Assembly (NCBI RefSeq): GCF_004210375.1
Contig: NC_134835.1
Location: 72,632,447-72,696,446 of the forward strand
Origin: Tachypleus tridentatus
Lineage: Eukaryota; Arthropoda; Merostomata; Xiphosura; Limulidae
Direction of reading: 5' to 3'
Length of the DNA stretch: 64,000 nt
Shown here: positions 22,801 through 35,417 of the stretch, in pieces
How positions within the stretch are numbered: position 1 is the stretch's first letter
Layout: the number at the start of each line of letters is the position of its first letter
Notes under the pieces: model-generated
What the model was told of the DNA's origin: nothing
What the model saw: only the letters and a program-made list of their open reading frames with translations
The model's database searches: none
Position numbers and translations under genes: made by a program

Positions 22801-23147
22801 CAAAAAGTGTTCTTCCTTTAAAAAATATTTCCTTATCTTCGGTGTATCATTTATGAAATACAGTCTTTTCTTCCAAATAACATAATTATTGTAGATGAGA
22901 GTGAAAATACTGACATTTTAATTACAAAAGTCAGTTAAATTCAAATTCAAATTTAATCGCTTATAGCATTTCTTCTGTACCAAAAGTGTTAGTGTTTTTA
23001 CTTTCAATTACTATATAGACTAGATTATCATAATAAATTATTAAATACATTTTCCAATAAAAAGTACTTCTTCTTAGCTTTTATATTTTAGTAAAGGTTT
23101 ATAAGACAAGGTATCTGACATTTTACTTGCTCTATTACTAGTTACTC

Positions 23148-23262
23148 GCTGGTACAGCAGCAAGTCTTCGGATTTACAACGCTAAGATCAGGGGCTCAGT
23201 TCCACTGGGTGGACTCAGCAGATAGCCCGATGTGACTTTGTTATAAGGAAATACACACACAC
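23148..23262 (+). mobile_element. Family B1 SINE
   Basis: GGTACAGCAGCAAGTCTTCG, ATTTACAACGCTAAGATCAG, a B-box region and GCAGATAGCCCGATGTGACT with a tail ending in ACACACACAC. This is one of the clearer B1 copies. Confidence 0.92.
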
Positions 23263-23335
23263 GCTCCATTACTAATATTTGTATTGTAGAAAAGAACAAC
23301 AAATGAGGTTTGTCATGAGGAGAAGACCTTAAATT

Positions 23336-23579
23336 AGGCCCATCATGACTAGGTGTTTAGGGTGGTTAACTTGCAGTCTGAGGGTCAAGAGTGCGAATTC
23401 CCATCCCACAAAGCATGCTTGGCTTTTCAACCATGAAATTATTATGATACGGTCACTCCCAATATTCGTTGGTAAAAAATGAGCCCAAGAGTTGGCAGTG
23501 AGTGGTTATGACTAGCTTCTTCCCTCTAGTCTTTCACTGCTAAAAAATAGCAACGACGTGCGCATAAAGTCCTCGTGTG
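23336..23579 (+). mobile_element. Diverged family A SINE joined to a B2 SINE
   Basis: The head (GGCCCATCATGACTAGGTG) and body (CCAAGAGTTGGCAGTGAGTG, CTCTAGTCTTTCACTGC) are clear. The usual tail is cut at CTCGTGTG, where a B2 copy begins, so the B2 copy probably inserted into the A tail. Confidence 0.85.
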
Positions 23580-23710
23580 CTCCCCATTGGTACAGCGGTA
23601 TATGTGCGGATTTACAACGTAGAAACCGGATTTCGATACCTGCGGTGGGCAGAGCACATATAGTCCATTGTGTAGTTTGTACTTAACCATAAACAATAAT
23701 AAAGCCCCAG
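23580..23710 (+). mobile_element. Family B2 SINE
   Basis: CCCCATTGGTACAGCGGTAT, GCGGATTTACAACGTAGAAA, CGGTGGGCAGAGCACATATA and TAGTCCATTGTGTAGTTTG form a complete B2 copy abutting the preceding A copy. Confidence 0.9.
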
Positions 23711-23740
23711 TGTAGCCTCTTAAACTATTTCAGATAGATG

Positions 23741-23870
23741 AATTTTTGTGTGCTTGTTGTTAAACATAAAACTATACAGTGGGTTATTTGTGCTATTTCT
23801 ACCGCAGGTATTGAAACCCTATATTTAACGTCATAAGCCATCAGATTTACCGCTGAGACACCGATAGAGT
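23741..23870 (-). mobile_element. Family B2 SINE
   Basis: A minus-strand copy. On the plus strand it shows AAACTATACAGTGGGTTATT, ACCGCAGGTATTGAAACCC and CATCAGATTTACCGCTGAGA, the reverse of the B2 order. Confidence 0.8.
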
Positions 23871-24956
23871 AGGCAGATTGAATTTCTTCAGTTACGGTCG
23901 TAACAAATGACCAAACGGGCTAAGCTAACGTATTTTGTGGCTCTTTATATCCGAATTTTTAATTGACACTCATTGGCCATGGTCAAAAGCAGATAAAAAA
24001 GTCCAATTGTACATTTATTGTTCAGTGAAATATTTAATATCTGATCAGTAATTCTCATTCTATAATCACACATACGACAATGTAACCAATAAATTCATGA
24101 AGGAACTGGAATTCCTGTCCATTTCTTTTCATACCTTATCTTCTGCATGTACACACATAGAAAACGAGAAAATTGGTGAAAATTTATTAAGTGAAAGAAA
24201 TCAATCTCTGAGGAAGTGCTTGTGATGAAAAATTAACACGCTTACATATTCATCTTTTATGTATTCAAAACTTATGAAAGTTTAAAGGTATAAATATATT
24301 TTGACCACCAGATAGCATTCAGTATCTTTTAGAGTCTTTTATAATCTATAATAGATATATATATATATATTTGTATAATAGTAACGTAGATGTTCGTTCA
24401 CCCTTTGTAAAGAAGGATCAACGGAACATGTCTTTAAAAAATATGTGCCACTGTTTTCTTCTATAACATTTTCCACTGTTAAAAAATAAAAGTTTTCATC
24501 AAAGTTTCCGTGTGATATTATTTACCACTGTCGATTAAGAACTTGATTTTTACGGTGTACAAAATCTGTTAAAGAAAAAGTAAAACTCAATGACACAAAT
24601 CTTTGTTAAAACTTACTCTTAAATTTGCAATTTGGTTTCTCTCGGTTTCACACTCAAAAGACAGGTATATTTATCGTAAATATCCTAGCCCATATTTTTA
24701 CAAATAATTATTTTGTGTTCTAACATGCTGAAAAAGTTGTCTACTGCCAATCCGATTTTTTCTTTCTTGATGTTTTACAACATGCTGCTGTTGATTACGA
24801 TAAACAGCAGAGATTATGCTTAGGGTATAAACAGAGCCATCATGTATAACATTTCCCATGTACCGAGAAATTACCAGGAATTTAAGACAGCACTATAAAA
24901 GAATGCATTCAAATTCCATTAAATTATTTTAACTAAAATATATTTTTCTCACATTA

Positions 24957-25070
24957 TTGTTTGTTTGTTATTAAGTACAAATGTCCACAATGGGCCCACT
25001 GTGTGTATAGAAACCCTATATTTGAGGATATAAATACTCAGATTTACCTTTGATCAAACGAGTGGAGGGA
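24957..25070 (-). mobile_element. Diverged family B2 SINE
   Basis: The plus strand has TTGTTTGTTTGTTATTAAGT, then CACAATGGGCCCACTGTGTG, TAGAAACCCTATATTTGAGG and AGATTTACC. The order is that of a reversed B2, with many substitutions. Confidence 0.75.
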
Positions 25071-25079
25071 TATTGTTCT

Positions 25080-26145
25080 TAAATATTACAATATGTTTTA
25101 ATTAGCATCATGTGGCGAAGACATGAGAGTGCGCGGACTACGAAGTTGAGTGTCCATGGTTTTCGACTCACTGAAGCAAAACTTCACTTAATATTTTGAC
25201 TCCACACGTTCGACGTAGGAGTAAAACTCACATCCAACAATGCAGCAGGCAGGAGTAGTCCCACCTCCCAAGGAGTTAGTGATAGATTGTTTTGACTAAC
25301 TGCCTTTTTACTGCCTTTTTCCAACAGAATAAAATGATAGATAGCTATATTCAGCACAAAATTCAGAAAACAAATTCAAGGCCTTATAATTAAAATCAAA
25401 ATAATTGGAAGAAGCTCCCCTCTTTGGTGTGGGTTTGATTATTATTTGAAAGGCTTTTCATGGCCAGTAGCTTACATTTAAGGAAGCCCTTTGAAGAAAG
25501 CTTAAAATTGGTCTCAAGGGGATGATAGTTACTTTTTGCCGTGAGTAAAGGTTGGAGAGACAAAAGAGTTAAATGTTGTAGCGTGTGTCGTGTGAGTGAC
25601 ATACTGTTCTTAGACAACATATAAATACAGAGAAGTAGGCAAAAACTCATTGGTTTAAAACATTGCTTTAAAACATGAGTGGTTTCACTTATTCACTAAA
25701 ATTTTTGCTTTTAATGTTTTGAGCTATGATGCGAGTCTTGTTTCCATAAGAAAAAAAATGGCAACACTTTATTTTTAGTAGATGGAGTTTCATTAATGAG
25801 AAAATACTAATTTCTTACATTTATGACATTCTGTAACATTGTATAAATTTTAAAATTATAAAAACATCATTAAAATAATATGCGACATTTCAAATTTACT
25901 CCAATGGTTTATTAACAAAATCAGTTCTTTAACAAATCTGTCCTGATTTAACATTTTAATGTTGACTCTATAGCTATGATAGAAGGTTATTACTTGTAAA
26001 TATTTTTGAGACATTTTAAAAGTAGTTTTTGACAAATCTAACTTCACAATTGAATATGTATTACATATGTCAAGTAACTTGAAACACATCTATTATTAAG
26101 CTGATTTTAACGAAAAATTTGTAATTAAAATACCTATTTGTTGGA
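25080..26145. other. Unrecognised non-coding stretch
   Basis: Two minus-strand open frames (25396-25650 and 25856-26089) show no domain, no splice-site support and composition no different from the surroundings. Confidence 0.35.
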
Positions 26146-26148
26146 ATG

Positions 26149-26269
26149 AGTGTGTGTGTTTTTCTTATAACAAAGCCAAATCGGGCTATCTGCTGAGCAG
26201 AGCGAGGGGAATCGAACCGCTGATTTTAGCCTTATAAGTCCGTCGACTTACCGCTGTACCAGTGGAGGG
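26149..26269 (-). mobile_element. Family B1 SINE
   Basis: A minus-strand copy with GTGTGTGTTTTTCTTATAAC, AATCGGGCTATCTGCTGAGC, GAGGGGAATCGAACCGCTGA and CGACTTACCGCTGTACCAGT on the plus strand. Confidence 0.92.
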
Positions 26270-27443
26270 CTGTTGGAATGAATTCTACCAAAAATGACGA
26301 ACAATATTTCATTATTTATATTACTCTTGAAAATAGCAAGTTATTTGTTTGAATTTTTTTCGGAAAATTAGAGCAAAATGGCAGATAATCGAATCAAATT
26401 TTTTATTAATGTAAGTGTAAATACCTAATCGACGCAAAATGTCAAATTAGCATCATCAAGACATGATGGTTAAAACAACAAGTTTAAACATACTTATCGA
26501 AAGAAAATTCAAGTGACATAGAAAATTACTCATATATTCTGGATTTACCCTCTTTTGGTAATCAGAATTCCATGTGCTTAGAACGAATAATGCACTTCTA
26601 AATTTTGAAAGAAAATTAATATTTATTTGGTCGATTAATAAGATATATTTGATCAAATTTATACTTTGTGAAATCTGTTACCTTTGTTGACTCTCTCCGA
26701 AGCTCTCAGTTTGTACTGAGATTCGCAATCACATATCATTTATCACTACTTTGAGGCACGCCAGAGATTCTAATTATTTACCACTTTTTTCTTCTAGGTA
26801 ATGGTAAGTTGAGCAATCTAATAACCTTTACAGTGATGAGTTTCGGGTAGAGAATAACTGCTTTAGCTGTAGTACTATAAAGGAAAATCAAATAAAACTC
26901 ATCGCTTAGTAGCTCGCGATGTCAGATCTTAACATCTGACCTTTCACTTAACTATAGTTTTGATTTCTAGCAGACAGAGAATTTTGATGTTTCCTACTTG
27001 CGTGAGTAACGACAACAGAAGACACTATGGATAGAGTATAAGAAAAATACTGTTTGATAGAAGCAGTTGTAATAGAAAATGTAACTTTGATTATCCAGCA
27101 AATATGTGTTATTACCCACTGCTATTATGAAAATGTTGTTTTCTTTTAACTTGCATGCTTTGAATAATTGAAACCACATTTTCAAATACTCGAGCAAGCA
27201 AAACTTCCAACGTGCAGTAGATTAGATAAAAACACTATCTCAGTACGAAGAAAAAAAATGTGTTTCAATTGGTTTTGTGTAAGTCAAGTAGATGAATTTG
27301 TTTTATTTGTATTTTTTCTGCCTTTTTTAAAATTCGAATGCATTTAATTTAAGCCGCAAACACAACTAAAGATATAGGGAAAGGAAAAAATTCAGTAAAA
27401 AAGTAACTTACAAATAAAACGTTTAAGGTATTTGTCCTCTTAT
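26270..27443. other. Unrecognised non-coding stretch
   Basis: AT-rich. The frames at 26456-26656 and 26994-27197 (minus strand) lack any recognisable motif. GATGTCAGATCTTAACATCT at about 26919 contains a short inverted repeat only. Confidence 0.35.
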
Positions 27444-27693
27444 ACGGCCCAACTTGGCCAGGTGGCTAAAGCACTCGACTCGTAATTCATGTCACACCAA
27501 ATATGTCTGCCCTTTGAGCCGTGGGGTGTTATAATGTGACGGTACATCCCACTATTCTTTGGTAAAAGCGGTGACCAAGAGTTGGCGAGGAGTGTTTATG
27601 ACTAGCTGTCTTCCCTCTACTCTTGCACTGCTAAATTAGGGACATCTAGCACAGATAGTCCTCGTGTAGCTTTGCGCGTAATTCAAACCAAAC
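27444..27693 (+). mobile_element. Family A SINE with a head deletion
   Basis: The head runs GGCCAGGTGGCTAAAGCACT, CGACTCGTAATT and then directly CATGTCACACC, so most of the B-box region is lost. The body and tail (GTCCTCGTGTAGCTTTGCGC) are present. Confidence 0.9.
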
Positions 27694-28384
27694 TAAGAAG
27701 AATTAAATTTAACCAGTTTGCTGGATACAAATATATAGAGATACTGTAATGGAAGAAAGCTTTCACAGCTGCTGAAGGTAGTGTTCTGAAACACAATAAT
27801 TTGCAATATCGTGGACTGTTATCTACAGACCTCAAAAGAGCATCACAGCAAAGTTCAGAGGGTATTATCACTGTTTGTACTGCTTTAAGTCAGTCTTCTA
27901 GCAATATTGTCCAGAAAAAAAAAACATCCCTAACTGTAAAAGCATCTGGTTAAATGTTATAAGGATATAACAAAAGCTTTTATAAGTAATAAGGAAGGTT
28001 GACAATAATATTGAAAATGTTTTTGGTTTTCACCCATTTTATATGTGGCTCACATATTACGAGCATTTCTGTAACCAGCAAAGTTATATATCACAGATAT
28101 TTCAGTTCATATGTAGTTTATAAAAGATCTGTTTAAAAATCTGAAGCCTCTGTAATTCCATTTGTAACAAACTATAAATCACAAATAATACCAGTTTGTT
28201 GATAAATAAATCAATGGAATATGAGCAACCTAGAAATTCCACGTGGTTAACACGTTTTCCTCGTGAAAGATTGTCTTAAGATTAAGTTAAACGTCAAACT
28301 AATCTGTAATAATTAAAAAATAAAATATTAATAGCTGAGGATATAAAACCTCCTTATAATTACATTGAAACATGTTATTCACTT

Positions 28385-28500
28385 ACTCAGCGATATGCTT
28401 CAGGACGTATGACACTGGAATTGCTCGTTCAATCCCTGCAAAGGACAAAATTCATGTAGCCCATTATTGTACCCTTTCTTTAAAGCAAACTACAAACAAC
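28385..28500 (+). mobile_element. Possible highly decayed family B SINE
   Basis: CTCAGCGATATGCTTCAGGA, a B-box-like GCTCGTTCAATCCCTGC and CATGTAGCCCATTATTG occur in the family B order, but identity is low. Confidence 0.35.
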
Positions 28501-28865
28501 AAGAGGACGAAATTTTTTGATGAACGGTGTAGTTAAACTAAATAAATAGGAAGATTTATTGGGTGCATGCGGATCTACATCTAATGTTGCAGTTTCACAT
28601 TTTGTGTTTTGTAGTTTTTATGGCGCTTTTTTTTACAATTACATATAAGGTAATTAGCTTTTCATGTCTTGAGATAATCTTTCTTTAATCATGATTTTTA
28701 CTATCTCTTACCAATTAGAAACATCTATTATTTTTCCATAATATGATGAGAAACATTTCAAATCATGAAGCATGAGTCGCTATGTATCATAAATCTGTTT
28801 TCTATACAACTTATATCAACAATGTTTTAGCCGAATCCAACAAACATAGTAAACTTCAACTTCTT

Positions 28866-29087
28866 CAAATCCCCGTCACACGAAACATGCTCGCCCTTTC
28901 AGCCGTGGGGGCGTTATAATGTGACGGTCAATCCACTATTCGTTGGTAAAAGAGTAGCCCAAGAGTTGGTGGTGGGTGTATGATGACTAGTTGCTTCTCT
29001 CTAGTCTTACACGGCTAAATTAGGGACGGCTAATGCAGAGAGTATTCGTGTAGCTTTGCACAAAATTCAAAAAACAAACAAAACTCC
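28866..29087 (+). mobile_element. 5'-truncated family A SINE
   Basis: The copy starts in the B-box region (CAAATCCCCGTCACACG) and continues through the whole body to the A-rich tail. The A-box half of the head is missing. Confidence 0.9.
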
Positions 29088-30020
29088 AATCTTCAACCAA
29101 AGGTGTCAAACGGATTAGGTGAAGTTAATATTATAAATTATAATGGGACACTAAAGAATAATGTTTTTTTAAATCATTATGAGTGATTTACTCTATACAA
29201 TATTATTAACGTTTTATTAGTTTTTTCAAATATAATGACAAAATATTTTCTTCACAAACAAGTTTTGTAGAGCTTATGTACACTAAAACGTTTTGATTCC
29301 TATAAATATTGTGTCACTGTTTATCCACATGCGGTATTTTTAAGGTTTTACTTGCTCTAAAAATGTAACTTACACTAGTAGATTCATCGATAAGGCAGAA
29401 AAAATTTGTCGTCAAAAAGACATGACAATTACAAAGCTGTCTGTTGAAATTCACGTTTTGAATGTAAGGCGGACGAAACGCTCTGAATTCTTTATAGATG
29501 TAAGTCTTATATAAATAGTGTATTGTACCAAGTAAACTTATTGTTATATCTTGAAATATTACATTCGGAATAAATTGGTAAAAGTGTTATTGAGCTCGGT
29601 TTTCACTCTGTTTGGTACCAGAGTAATAAAAAACGTCTCTATAACAACATAAATTTAATCGTTGAGGAATTTTCGAATTAAAACTAATTAAAAGGTAAGA
29701 TGATATGATTCAAATAACTTAACGTACTACATAAAAATAAATCAGTTAATTAAAAAAATTTGAACTAATAAATTGATTTTCTCTTTAGTAAAATGACTTA
29801 CAAATTCTAAAAAGGAAACAGTGGGGATTCTGGCAGCTTATATTTCACTTATAATATTTTATTAAAATCGTTCTAACTTTCTTGTTTTACTGATATATCT
29901 TTAAACACACACTATATACCTTACATGTCACATGTTGCCTGGTGAAAGTGAACATTGATAGTTCACATCTCGTTGGCGTAACATTGTGTTTTGCACTTTA
30001 ACGGCACGCGGACGTTATAT

Positions 30021-31225
30021 CAGGTCATCCCATAAGTAATGCCCGAAAATTTAATACAGAGAGTGCATCGTCATTTCTGTCTTTGTAGAAGGCTTTAATG
30101 ACTAAAATATGTAATAGGTCGTGTATAAAAATGTTCAGATAAATAACAGAAAGTAACCCAACTCAACTTTTTCAAATCATTAATCAAATAAACCCTTATG
30201 AAAATGGATGCGTCTGAGGAGCACATTAGGTATATAATGCTTTAAAAAAAGTTTAAAAAAAGCAGAAACTACACAAAACATTCAAGGTGTTTATGGTGTG
30301 GGGTTTCTAAATGAAAGAAAATGTCGTAGGTGGTTTCAGAAGTTCAGATGCACCACGTTCAACTCGTCCTGTTGAGTTTAATGATGACTTGGTGCTTGCT
30401 GCACTTGATGCAACAGTTGAAGAACTAGCACAGAAGCTTTATTCAACTCATTCAACAACTCATCATCGTATGCAACAGCTTGGAAAGGTATCAAAACTTG
30501 GAAAATGGGCACCCCATGATTTAACAGAAGCCAACCTTAAAGCAAGAGTGGACATTTGCACTCTCGTGAACGTAATTTACCTTTTTTGGACAGGTTAGTG
30601 ACTGGAGACGAAAAATGTATATATTGTGAAAATGTTAGCACCGCAGACAATGGCTCAGTGCAGATAAACTACTAACGCACAACCCAAAATGGACCTCCAC
30701 CCTAGGAAAGTCTTGTTAATCATTTGGTGGAATATTTGGTGTGATCCACTTTAACTTGCTGCCATTCACTGTAACAATTACATCAGACTTCTATTGTTCA
30801 ACAGTTATGAGGTTTGAATGTTCCACTGAAAGAAAAGAAGCTTGCTTTGATTAATCGTAAAGATGCTGTGTTACATCAGGATAATACACAGCCCCATATA
30901 TCATGGATCACGTCTGCAAAGATTGAAGAGCTAGACTGGGAAAAACTTCCACATCCTCCTTATTTTCCAGACCTTGCTTCATCTGACTATTATCTGTTAC
31001 CAAGTTTGCAGAACTATCTAGATGGAAAAGAGCTTGAAAAACATGAAGATGTCAAAACTACCCTCTCTACATTCTTTTCCTCCAATCCAATTTTATAGAA
31101 GTAGCATTCAGAAGCTTGCGAATCGTTGGCCTAATTAATTAATAATAATGGAACATACAATATTGATTAAATAACATTAAAAGCGTTTGAAATACTTTCT
31201 CTTTTTCTAAACTTAAAACGTATCT
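30021..31225 (+). mobile_element. Decayed mariner element, right terminal repeat not found
   Basis: A left end typical of mariner (CAGGTCATCCCATAAGTAAT) leads into a transposase relic. The matching inverted repeat expected just after the coding remnant, near 31200, is not visible. The DNA soon passes into an unrelated LINE fragment. The right end is therefore deleted or too decayed to read. Confidence 0.82.
30204..31138 (+). pseudogene. Mariner transposase pseudogene (DD34D type)
   Basis: Starting from ATG at 30204 (MDASEEHIR, then stop), frames must be switched several times. Readable blocks are SSDAPRSTRPVEFNDDLVLA, the QLGKVSKLGKWAPHDLTEA block before the first acidic residue, LVTGDEKCIY with the first Asp, LKEKKLALINRKDAVLHQDN and LPHPPYFPDLASSDYYLLPS. 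The second and third Asp are 34 residues apart, as in mariners. The end FYRSSIQKLANRWPN with stop at 31138 lies in another frame. Numerous stops and shifts make it inactive. The two open frames here (30311-30598 and 30814-31098) are its fragments. Confidence 0.93.
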
Positions 31226-31364
31226 TCCAGGACTTTGCCATATTTTGCTACAATAAAAGTAATCAGAACGTGATGTACTTAAAACGATCTGTTCCACAAT
31301 TTGACACACTAAACAGTTATCACAGTTTTCAAAGTCTACACAGTTTTGGCACGTCTACACGAGA

Positions 31365-31905
31365 GGACGGATCCTTGGGGCACTTCTACAGTGATTTTGA
31401 AAGATTTTCATAAGGTTTCGTTGACTCTTACTTGAGCTGTTCTATTTGTTAGGAAATTTGGTATCCAGGTGATAATAGCTTGATTTACATTCAAATGAAT
31501 TAATTTATACTTATTGGCGTTATACCAAACACTGTCAAATGCTTTTTAAACATCTAAAAATACGTCCATGGTTACCTGATTGTTATTGAATGCTTTGTAA
31601 ACTGATTCAGTGAGTCATGTGAGGTGATCTATTGTTTGTCTATTTTTCCTGGAAGTGTTTGGAGATTCGGGTAGGATGTTAATTATTTCGAAAAAATGAA
31701 GGAGGCGATTTGGTATTATTTTCTCCATCAGTTTGCCAAGAGAACCCAACATACTGATGGGACGGAAGTTGTTAGGATTAGTCCTGTTTGTTTCTTAGGT
31801 ATAGGGGTGATAATGGCTTTTTTTCAAGTGTTGGGGTAATAACCTGTTGTTAGTGAGAGATTCATAATGTTGGTGAGATCTGTGACAATTTGAGATATAT
31901 ATTAC
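31365..31905 (-). pseudogene. LINE reverse-transcriptase fragment, Jockey/I-like
   Basis: On the minus strand, across several frames, one reads AIITPIPKK, NNFRPISMLGSLGKLMEKII, QTIDHLT, then VYKAFNNNQVTMDVFLDV, a stop, KAFDSVWYN (motif A with the catalytic Asp), WIPNFLTNRTAQVRVNET and VPQGSVLS (motif B). The downstream YADD box is absent, since the fragment ends near 31365. These blocks are standard for non-LTR retrotransposons of the Jockey/I group. It is a dead internal piece of about 180 codons without endonuclease or RNase H. Confidence 0.88.
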
Positions 31906-32230
31906 AGTTTAAACGGTAAGTACTTGACAGCAGTATTTTTCCATAGTATAACCAATAACCAATTTCATAAACACAAAAACAATATCTAAACAAATCATAA
32001 TAACATGACAATGTTAAATGTATTAAAGAGAAAACAAGATGCTATCTAATATCATGTGTGTATAAAAACGTTTACCGCCAGTCTGAGTTTAACAGTCACC
32101 TGTAACTTAGACGTTGTGGACGTAATAAGTAGCGTGAAACAAGATAAATACAACTTCCCCCTGTCTATTGGAACATTGCAATAAAAAACAAGTACAGAAA
32201 TTGTTTTTCAAAAAATGAAATAAATGTAGG

Positions 32231-32506
32231 TTTTGTTTGTTTTTTAATTTCGAGCAAAGCTACACGAGGGCTATGTGCGCTAGCTGTCCTTAATTCAGCA
32301 ATGTAAGACCAGAGAGAAGGCAGCTAGTCATTACAACCCACCGCCAACACTTGGGCTACTCTTTTAAGAACGAATAGTGGCATTTACCGTCACATATAAC
32401 GCTCTCACGGCTGAAAGGGCGAGCATGTTTGGTGTGATGGGGATTCGAACCAGCGACCCTCGAATTACAAGTCGAATGCCTTAACCGCATGGCCATGCCG
32501 GGCCTA
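32231..32506 (-). mobile_element. Family A SINE, with target duplication
   Basis: A full-length minus-strand copy. The flanks TAAATGTAGG (32221-32230) and TAAATGCAGG (32508-32517) form a 10-bp duplication with one change. Confidence 0.94.
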
Positions 32507-32919
32507 GTAAATGCAGGGGTTGATAATATCAATCTTTCAAAAACAATTCAAATTTTTACAAAATAGTAGAGGCAAGGATTATTATATAGGAATATATATT
32601 CAACTATTCAATTACAACTCACTTTCATTTATCCCATTTTTTGTTAACATTCTACTACGTGTGCTGTTCTGTAGAAATGATGCAAATACCACACCTGCTT
32701 CCTTGTTTGCATTGTTTTGGCGAATTGATTTGGCCATCGCTATATTTACTTTCTTTTTTGAAAAGTTTCCGTCTAAGTATGCAGCTTACTCTGTTCCAAA
32801 GTTATTATTAAATATAAATAAACATGAGAATGGAGTCTGGTGAGTTTAGCTAGATAAGAAAAATGGTGACAAATTTAATTTGTGTAAAATTACATTTGAA
32901 AACATAGAAGTTATTTAAG

Positions 32920-32945
32920 AATACACTATTTAAAAATAGTGTATT
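32920..32945. repeat. Perfect 26-bp palindrome
   Basis: AATACACTATTT and AAATAGTGTATT are exact reverse complements around a central AA. There is no coding context. It could form a short cruciform or be a relic of a small inverted-repeat element. Confidence 0.85.
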
Positions 32946-33495
32946 TATACTTACATCCTAGCAGCGTCGTAAGAGGTCGAGCTGCAAACCTGTCACAGCA
33001 TTTTCACATGACACAAATAGAACAAGACACTGACAATCTTCATAGCTTAAGAGCCAACAGATCATAAAAGTCGTAGCTTTATTTTTAGAAGACATTACAG
33101 CAAAATAAAAATACCAAATGGATAGATGGCGATGATTTCTTTGATGAGATTATTCAACTGAATGTAATACACGAAGTTCTATTAGTGAATATGGATCGCA
33201 TGTTGAAAACCTATACGTCTAACTCATTCCTCAAACCACTTTGCTCCAGTCTCGTTTGCCTCACAAAGAAATATCATTTGGAGAAATATGAACTGAAAAA
33301 TGATACAGCGAAACGGCGATGAACCAAATCAATTGTTCCATTTTATTGTGTCTTCTTCAGCTATAAAAATTAGAGAAAAAATAACATAGCGAAACTGTGA
33401 TCGAACAAAAAATTTAGATACTTTTGATAACTTACTGAAATTTATCTTAAGATTTAGATCTAAATTTCATGGGTATCATATCCTTTTGACAACGG

Positions 33496-33578
33496 GTGCT
33501 GAATCCACCGATAGGAATAGAACTCATGATTTTAGCGTTGGAAATCCGTAGTCTTACCGCTGTACTAGCGGTGAACTG
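33496..33578 (-). mobile_element. Very short family B1 SINE, with target duplication
   Basis: A minus-strand copy of only 83 bases, with CATGATTTTAGCGTTGGAAA and TCTTACCGCTGTACTAGCGG on the plus strand, lies between perfect 10-bp duplications TTGACAACGG (33486-33495 and 33579-33588). The tail is cut close to the tRNA-like part. Confidence 0.88.
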
Positions 33579-33588
33579 TTGACAACGG

Positions 33589-34440
33589 AAAGAAATATCG
33601 CAAAATCTAAAATAGGAACTGCCTATTTCTTTACAAGTCTATTGTATCTTATCATGTATTAATAACGTAAAAAATATATTGTCGTATTTTTAAAACAGTC
33701 ACGCATGGTTGCAGTTAAGTATTCGCTTAACCGCGTGTTTACGTGTTCTATTATTTTATCGTTTCTATAACTACATGGCGTTACGTTATGACCTGTTATA
33801 GCAACTACATGTTTTGCACCGTAAGAAGTCAATAATATTAGTATCAACAATAGTATCTGTAACAATAAAACACGAAACTTACCTTTCCTTTGAAGCACGA
33901 ATAAAACTGTAATCCAGATGGTGAATATGTTTAGTAGTAGTTAAGGACATGTTAAAGTTATATATCTAGTACGTGTTACAGCAAAATTGAAACTATATTT
34001 TGCTATAGATTCAAGCTGTTAGTTACAATTCTTTGTTTTTCAAGTCCCACACATCTTAATCGTGTGTCTCCATATTCAGTACATTTTCTTTTCTGGGTAT
34101 ATGACTTTTATCCACAACACTTGATCCTATATTCTACAAATATGTAGAATAATACGATCTAACAAGTTTCATCGCATCAATTATTTGCGGTAAACATATT
34201 TTGTTTACAGTCTACATATTTTTTACCTTCAACAGGTAATACATACACACATACAGTAATGGAAATAATCATGGAATTCACAGGCGATACATAAAAAGAA
34301 ATCCTAATAGTGAGCTATTGCAGCTAAGAAGACAATTTATTGTTAGTACAGTGCGATTTTATAGATAATATTTAAAAACGTGAACAAGTTGTACAAAGTA
34401 ATAATATTTTGTATTTGTTTTAAACAGTGTAGCACACTTT
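33589..34440. other. Unrecognised non-coding stretch
   Basis: A minus-strand frame of 79 codons (33659-33898) starts with a hydrophobic segment (VLLLQILLLILILLTSYG) after MLQRKGKF, which resembles a signal anchor. There is no downstream exon or splice signal I can tie to it, so I do not call a gene. Confidence 0.3.
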
Positions 34441-34442
34441 GT

Positions 34443-34562
34443 GCCCTTCAGCGGCACAGCGTTATGTTTGCGGACTTACAACGCTAAAAACCTGGTTTTG
34501 TTATCCGTGATGGGTAAAACACAGAAAGCCCTTCGTGTTTCTCTTTGCTTAATTACAACAAC
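34443..34562 (+). mobile_element. Family B2 SINE
   Basis: CAGCGGCACAGCGTTATGTT, TGCGGACTTACAACGCTAAA, GTGATGGGTAAAACACAGAA and GCTTAATTACAACAAC, in B2 order. Confidence 0.88.
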
Positions 34563-34697
34563 ATGTACACTTTGTTTTTATGCAACCACGAACATAACAA
34601 TGCATGGTTTTATAAACTATGTTTTAAATATCTTAAATTACTCTCCAAACTTCAACGAGATTCCGCAATTTCCAGTTGGCCTTTTCAGTTTAAGTCG

Positions 34698-34822
34698 CAC
34701 CCCGGTGGTACAATGGTACGTCTACGGACTTACAACGCTATAAACTTGGTTTCGATACCCGTGGTGGACAGAGCAGAGATAGTCCATTGTGTAGCTTTGT
34801 GCTTAATTTCAAAATAAACAAA
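34698..34822 (+). mobile_element. Family B2 SINE, well preserved
   Basis: CCCCGGTGGTACAATGGTAC, GTCTACGGACTTACAACGCT, GGTTTCGATACCCGTGGTGG and TAGTCCATTGTGTAGCTTTG, then AATAAACAAACA. It is a good reference copy for the subfamily. Two overlapping open frames here are not genes. Confidence 0.94.
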
Positions 34823-35417
34823 CAGAAAGTTTTAGTTTAATGCCATACAACTTTAATAATATTTGTGTGAAACTGGTGAAGCCATGGTTGTGAGTGCTCC
34901 TTTTCCATACTGGATATCATTTCATCGTCTTGTTTTTGTGGGAGTGACACTGTAGATTTGTACCTCTTAGCAGACAGGGCACCATGATTTTGAGGGTGTT
35001 TTTCAACATCCTTGGGTAAGATACAACCCAAACTTTTATATGGTCCTCAGAAATGCTTCACAGTAGCTGGTGTATAGTGACCATTAAACATAAAATATGA
35101 TATATTGTTTCAATCTGTTGCATGGACTAGCTTTCACAATTAAAGCTTGGATTTTTATAAATTTTCCCAAGAAGTTTTGAGGGCATTCCTTGTACTACTT
35201 TTGTAAATTGTATGATTTCCTGTAGTTTTATAAGCATTATGTTGGAGTGTCACTTCATGATAGGTTATAACAGTCAGTCACAGTGTAAACTCTCATAATG
35301 TGATTGTTCATTGACGTATTTCATTTTCATACAACGGAGAATGACAAACTCATAATATTTGCATTTTATTACCCTTTTTTTTATTAACTGTTTTCATAAT
35401 TATTTCACTGCTGTATA

